NCBI RefSeq assembly: GCF_001475935.1
Contig: NZ_LDQA01000035.1
Location: 1 to 50,655 of the forward strand
Direction of reading: 5' to 3'
DNA length: 50,655 nt
Source: Aureimonas ureilytica
GTDB taxonomy: Bacteria > Pseudomonadota > Alphaproteobacteria > Rhizobiales > Rhizobiaceae
Shown here: positions 46,919 through 50,655 of the stretch, piece after piece
How the letters are laid out: every line of letters begins with the position of its first letter
How positions within the stretch are numbered: position 1 is the first letter of the stretch
Notes under the pieces: model-generated
Seen by the model: the letters and a program-made list of their open reading frames with translations, nothing else
Databases searched by the model: none
Told to the model about the DNA's origin: nothing
Translations under genes and position numbers: made by a program

Positions 46919-47677
46919 TCAGACGTGCTGACCGCCATTGATGTGGATTTCCGCACCGTTCACATAGGACGCCTGTTCCGAGCAGAGGAAATAGATGATG
47001 TCGGCGACTTCGGCGGTCTTGCCGAGCCGGCGCATCGGGATCTGCTCCACGATCTTCTCGGTGCCCGGCGAGAGGATCGCCGTGTCGATCTCGCCCGGCG
47101 CGATGGCGTTGACGCGCACCCCGTCCGGCCCGAAATCGGCGGCCATCTCGCGTGTCAGCGAGGCGAGCGCGGCCTTGGACGTGGCATAGGCCGTGCCGGC
47201 GAAGGGATGCACCCGGCTGCCGACGATCGAGGTTACGTTGACGATCGAGCCCTTGGCGGCGGCGAGTTCCGCGTGGAGCCCACGCGCCAGCATGATGGGC
47301 GCGAAGAAGTTCACCTGGAACACGTCGCGCCAGACATTCATCGGCGTGCGGATCGAGTCCATGCGCGCGCCCTTCTCGGCTTTGGGCGAAATCGCGGCAT
47401 TGTTGACCAGCGCGTTCAGCTGGCCGCCATTTTTCTGGAGCCGCTGGCGGATTTCCGAAACTGCGAAGCCGACATCCTCGGGGTTGGCGAGATCGACCTT
47501 GATGTGGTCCTCCGCGCCCGCCGGCCAGGGGCAATCCACCGCGAAATCCTGCCGCGAGCAGGTGATGACGCGCCAGCCCTCGCGCGAGAAGCGCTTGACC
47601 GTGGCATGGCCGATGCCGCGCGAAGCGCCGGTGAGGACGATCGTCTTGCGGGAATCGCGCGGCTGGGCTTCGGACAC
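46919..47677 (-). CDS. Short-chain dehydrogenase/reductase
   Basis: 252 residues from GTG 47677, with GAGG seven bases upstream. Rossmann features: VLTGASRGIGHATV (NAD(P) loop), LVNNAAISPK, catalytic Ser in VNVTSIVGS, and YATSKAAL with catalytic Tyr and Lys. IAPGEIDTAILSP and YVNGAEIHINGGQHV follow. The substrate cannot be told. Divergent from the binding-protein gene at 47875, with a 197-bp shared gap lacking clear promoters. Confidence 0.93.
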   Translation of the reverse strand: MSEAQPRDSRKTIVLTGASRGIGHATVKRFSREGWRVITCSRQDFAVDCPWPAGAEDHIKVDLANPEDVGFAVSEIRQRLQKNGGQLNALVNNAAISPKAEKGARMDSIRTPMNVWRDVFQVNFFAPIMLARGLHAELAAAKGSIVNVTSIVGSRVHPFAGTAYATSKAALASLTREMAADFGPDGVRVNAIAPGEIDTAILSPGTEKIVEQIPMRRLGKTAEVADIIYFLCSEQASYVNGAEIHINGGQHV

Positions 47678-47874
47678 GGCGGAACCTCATGGATAAGAAG
47701 AGCGCCCACGCGCCTCGCGCGGGCGTTCGGCCGGTTGATTTCACGCGGACCTGCCCCTCCTTTAGCGCAAGGGTGCGCGGAAGGGAAAAGACTTCCTTCC
47801 GCCTCGCCCCGGCCTCCCGCCCCGCCGCACCGGGACGAGGCCGCGTGCGCGTTGCAAGGAAAGGTCGCCGCCAC

Positions 47875-49164
47875 ATGACACGAGGCTTGGAGCGCGAGGC
47901 GCAAGGGGAATGTGGGGTCGAAGCGAGCGGGCGCGCCGCCCGCTCGAGGGGATCGCGCTGGGGCCTGGGCCGCTCCGCCCGCGTCGCTCTCGTCAGCGTG
48001 CTCGCCCTTTTGGCTGCGCCGGCCGGCGCCGCGCCGCTGCCCGACCTTGCCAACTGGAGCGGGGTCGAGAGCGCGGCGCGGGGGACCAGCGTGCGGATCG
48101 CCGTGCCCAATGCGCCACCCGCCGCGCTCGCCTATCTCCAATGGGCGTCGGGGGAACTCAGCCATCTTTACGGCGTGACGCTGGAGGTTTCCGCCGAGGC
48201 GAGTGCCGCGTCGGCGCTCGCTTCGACGAAGGGCGGAACCGTGCCCGATCTCGTCTGGATCGAGGGCGACGGCTTTCCCGCGATGATGAAGGCCGGCCTT
48301 CTCTCCGCTCCCTTTGCGGACCGTTTGCCCAACTGGCGCTTCGTCGATCTCGAACAGCAACCGAGCGTCCTGTCGGATGCGGGCGAGCCGAGCGATTTTC
48401 GTCTCGCGCCTTGGGGCCTGCAAAAGCTGACCTTCTTCACCGACACCGCGCGCACCGGCCCGGTGGAGGGCTTGCCCCGCTCGGCCGAGGCGCTGGTCGC
48501 CTATGCCGAAGCGCACAAGGGCCGGGTCGCCCTACCCGCGCCCGGCAGCCTGACGGAGCGGCGCTTTCTGGAACAGATGCTGTTCGATCTGGCGGACGAG
48601 CCCTCCGTTCTCCTGCGCCCGGTGGAGGAGAGCGACTTTTCGAGCGTCAGCGCGCCGCTCTGGCGCGCTCTGGATCGGCTGCGCGCGGCCAGCTGGCACG
48701 AGGGCCGCTCCTTTCCCTGGAGCGACGGCGAAGCGCTCGACCTTCTGGCCAAGGGCGAGGTGGACATCGTGGCCGGCTTGAACCCGATGGGCGCAGCCAG
48801 CGCGATCCGCCAGGGCCATCTGCCGACCACCGCCCGCCCCTTCCTGTTCGACGGCGGCATGATCGGCGGCACGCATTTCCTCGCCATTCCGCAAGCCGCC
48901 GCCCAGCCCGCCGGGGCACTGGTCGCGGCCAACTTCTTCCTGTCGCCCGAGGCCCAGCTTCGCAAGGCCGATCTCGCCGGCTGGGCGGACCCGAGCGTGC
49001 TGGCCGCCAAGACCCTCCCCGCCCCGCTGGCGGATCGGATGCGCGCGGAAGCGCGGGACCCCGCCATCCCGTCGGCGCGAGCGCTGGGTTTCACCATCGC
49101 CGAGCCGCATCCCGGCTGGGGGGACAAATTGGCCGAGGAATGGGCGCGGAGGTCGAAGCCTTGA
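47875..49164 (+). CDS. ABC-transporter-type substrate-binding protein (YnjB-like)
   Basis: 429 residues from ATG 47875; the frame is open further upstream and the true start may be a few codons later. A hydrophobic signal segment (RVALVSVLALLAAPAGA) is preceded by about 35 charged residues, longer than a normal signal n-region. The mature part resembles extracellular solute-binding proteins of the YnjB/spermidine type: VRIAVPNAPPAALAYL, DLVWIEGDGFPAMMKAG, LAPWGLQKLTFFTD and ANFFLSPEAQLRKADL. No permease or ATPase gene is adjacent, so it is an orphan. The stop overlaps the next start (TTGA). Confidence 0.82.
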   Translation: MTRGLEREAQGECGVEASGRAARSRGSRWGLGRSARVALVSVLALLAAPAGAAPLPDLANWSGVESAARGTSVRIAVPNAPPAALAYLQWASGELSHLYGVTLEVSAEASAASALASTKGGTVPDLVWIEGDGFPAMMKAGLLSAPFADRLPNWRFVDLEQQPSVLSDAGEPSDFRLAPWGLQKLTFFTDTARTGPVEGLPRSAEALVAYAEAHKGRVALPAPGSLTERRFLEQMLFDLADEPSVLLRPVEESDFSSVSAPLWRALDRLRAASWHEGRSFPWSDGEALDLLAKGEVDIVAGLNPMGAASAIRQGHLPTTARPFLFDGGMIGGTHFLAIPQAAAQPAGALVAANFFLSPEAQLRKADLAGWADPSVLAAKTLPAPLADRMRAEARDPAIPSARALGFTIAEPHPGWGDKLAEEWARRSKP

Positions 49165-49850
49165 GCCAGACACCGCTTTCGCCGACCCGGCGCGCCCGCA
49201 ACTGGCGCCGCTTCGGGCTGGTTCTGAAGAACCGGCCGCGCCTTCTCGTGTCGATCGCTTTGATGGCCGCGAGTTTCGCCCTCCTGCCCCATTCCATGCG
49301 CGGCTCGACCCGCGCTTTGATCGCCTGGGATGTTGGGGTGCTCTCCTATCTCCTCTCGGTCGGGCGCATGATGATGCGCGCCGATCTCGGCCTCCTGCGC
49401 GCCCGCGCCCGGCGGCAGGACGAAGGGCGGCTCGCCGTTCTGATCGTCACCAGCCTCTGCATCTTCGCAAGCTTCGGGGCCATTGCGGCCGAGCTGCACG
49501 GCCTCGGCAACAACGCGACCCATAGCCCCGGCCGCCTGGCGCTTGCGGGCGTCACCGTGCTCCTGTCCTGGGTGATCACGCAGGTCGTCATGGCGCTGCA
49601 CTATGCCGGGGAATTCTACGGCGACCCGAAGGCCGAGGGCGGCCTCGCCTTTCCGGGTGGCGACACGATGCCGGACTATCTCGATTTTCTCTATTTCAGC
49701 TTCACCATGGGCGCAGCGGCCCAGACCTCGGACGTCGCCGTCACCTCGCGCGGAATGCGCCAGCTCGTGCTGGCCCACACGATCCTCGCCTTCCTGTTCA
49801 ACACGACGATCCTGGCGCTGGCGGTGAATGTGGGTGCGAGCGTGATCTGA
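49161..49850 (+). CDS. DUF1345 membrane protein
   Basis: 229 residues from TTG 49161, with GGAGG eight bases upstream. ATG 49140 gives seven more residues but has a badly spaced ribosome site. Four or five membrane helices (LLVSIALMAASFALLP, LIAWDVGVLSYLLSV, LIVTSLCIFASFGAIAAEL, LALAGVTVLLSWVITQVVMA) are followed by the DUF1345 signature DYLDFLYFSFTMGAAAQTSDVAVTSRGMR in two adjoining pieces and HTILAFLFNTTILALAVN. Function unknown. Its stop codon directly abuts the stop of the convergent GNAT gene (TGATCA 49848-49853). Confidence 0.9.
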   Translation: MSQTPLSPTRRARNWRRFGLVLKNRPRLLVSIALMAASFALLPHSMRGSTRALIAWDVGVLSYLLSVGRMMMRADLGLLRARARRQDEGRLAVLIVTSLCIFASFGAIAAELHGLGNNATHSPGRLALAGVTVLLSWVITQVVMALHYAGEFYGDPKAEGGLAFPGGDTMPDYLDFLYFSFTMGAAAQTSDVAVTSRGMRQLVLAHTILAFLFNTTILALAVNVGASVI

Positions 49851-50324
49851 TCAGAACTCGAGGATCATGTCCCAGCGATCCAGCCCCGGCCCGTAGCCGT
49901 CCGGGGTCACGGACAGGGTTCGGAAGCCGAAGCGGGCATAGAAGCCTTGCGTGTGCTGGCTCGTGTCGAGCCTGATGCGGCGAAGACCGGGCTTCGTCGC
50001 AGCCACGCGCAGACGCGCCTCGGTCAGCGCGCGCCCGAGCCCTTGGCCGTGGTAGGTGCGATCCACCATGCCCCAACACAGTTCGCCCGTTGCGCCATCG
50101 GCCGAGACGCCGAATCCGCCGCAGGCGACGACGCGGCCTTCGCGCTCCAGAACGAGATAGGTGCCATCGGAAGACGGCCGATCCAGAAAGCGCGCGAAGT
50201 CGGCGCGCTCGGACAGGGCGAAGAAGCGCGGCACGTTGCCGTCGAACAGGGCGAGACAGGCGTCGCGGTCTTGGCGGATATAGGGGCGCGGGGATGGGGC
50301 GGCGCGATCGGGGTGCTCACTCAT
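49851..50324 (-). CDS. GNAT family N-acetyltransferase
   Basis: 157 residues from ATG 50324 (MSEHPDRAAPS). The acetyl-CoA motif is YHGQGLGRALTEARLRVA, followed by LRRIRLDTSQHTQGFYARFGF, which is typical of acyl-CoA N-acyltransferases. The central strand WGMVDRTYHGQG and the preceding GGFGVSADG are in place. The substrate is unknown. Divergent from hrpB. Confidence 0.9.
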   Translation of the reverse strand: MSEHPDRAAPSPRPYIRQDRDACLALFDGNVPRFFALSERADFARFLDRPSSDGTYLVLEREGRVVACGGFGVSADGATGELCWGMVDRTYHGQGLGRALTEARLRVAATKPGLRRIRLDTSQHTQGFYARFGFRTLSVTPDGYGPGLDRWDMILEF

Positions 50325-50453
50325 GCGCCCCGCATGGCCATTTCCGACGGGTCTGGCAAGATCGCGGACAGGCGGAACGCTTTCGTCGCACAAACGGCGC
50401 GAAGGCCCGCGCGTCGCTGGACTTGCGCGCCGCCGCCCGCCAAAACGCCCGGC

Positions 50454-50655
50454 ATGATCGCGCTGCCCACGCTTCCCGTTTCCGCCGTCCTGCCCGATGT
50501 CTCTCGCGCGCTCGCCGCCCATGGCTCGGCCGTGCTCGTCGCCCCGCCCGGCGCGGGCAAGACGACGCTGGTGCCGCTGCATCTCCTGAACGACCTGCCC
50601 GAGGGCCGCATCCTTCTGGTCGAGCCCCGGCGCATCGCCGCGCGCGCGGCGGCCA
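50454..50655 (+). CDS. hrpB: ATP-dependent RNA helicase HrpB, 5' part (continues beyond window)
   Basis: 67 complete codons are present, from ATG 50454. The start MIALPTLPVSAVLPDV and the Walker A VAPPGAGKTTLVPLHLL followed by LLVEPRRIAARAAA (motif Ia) match the start of HrpB, a DEAH-box helicase. The role of HrpB outside E. coli is poorly defined. The gene is cut by the window end. Confidence 0.9.
   Translation, partial: MIALPTLPVSAVLPDVSRALAAHGSAVLVAPPGAGKTTLVPLHLLNDLPEGRILLVEPRRIAARAAA

Overview
The window is a high-GC, gene-dense stretch of a Hyphomicrobiales (Rhizobiales) alphaproteobacterial chromosome. My best guess is something close to Aurantimonadaceae (Aureimonas/Aurantimonas), but genus is inference. 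The supporting sequence evidence is a DivL-type pseudo-kinase with Tyr at the H-box, an AccD without its zinc-finger cysteines, a TsaE-sugar kinase fusion followed by a MurU-like nucleotidyltransferase, AddAB in place of RecBCD, and PmtA-type phospholipid methyltransferases. I see no IS element, prophage, CRISPR array, rRNA or tRNA. Nearly all of it is housekeeping DNA in tightly packed operons, and eleven gene pairs overlap by exactly 4 bp (NTGA).

Layout. 1-1140: 3' part of ahcY with a strong terminator. 1347-6195: divL, tsaE-kinase fusion and murU-like, joined by ATGA overlaps. 6378-13135: addB and addA. 13253-13576: trxA, convergent with the minus-strand operon trpF-trpB-cutA-trpA-accD-folC (19092 down to 13644). 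19219-25160, all minus: YgjP-like metallohydrolase, DUF2852, PHA depolymerase, GNAT, DUF1330, pyrF and a LOV-domain histidine kinase. 25346-28273: polA (minus). 28274-28749: non-coding, with a probable structured sRNA. 28750-30798: small membrane protein, M20 dipeptidase, cupin. 30841-32214 (minus): Spx/ArsC-like protein and an orphan Bug/TctC binding protein. 32467-36398: MipA/OmpV and a class A penicillin-binding protein. 36484-38874 (minus): four-gene envelope-stress-type operon starting with a 24-residue membrane peptide. 39227-43907: dnaK, an acyltransferase and dnaJ. 43996-45980: two PmtA-like methyltransferases and a flavin reductase-like protein. 46268-50655: HdeD-like protein, SDR, orphan binding protein, DUF1345, GNAT and the 5' end of hrpB.

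Themes. Cell-cycle and envelope control recur: divL, a perfect TTAA-N7-TTAA CtrA-type site upstream of the PBP1A gene, and AmgK/MurU-type cell-wall recycling. Stress control also recurs: a heat-shock-type promoter before dnaK, and EcfG-like (general stress response) promoter candidates before the LOV kinase and the DUF3618 operon. The most interesting items are the blue-light-type LOV histidine kinase coupled to pyrF (which appears to start at CTG), and a candidate sRNA downstream of the polA promoter region whose two hairpin loops both expose C-rich anti-Shine-Dalgarno stretches. Family assignments are from memory of motifs; no searches were run.
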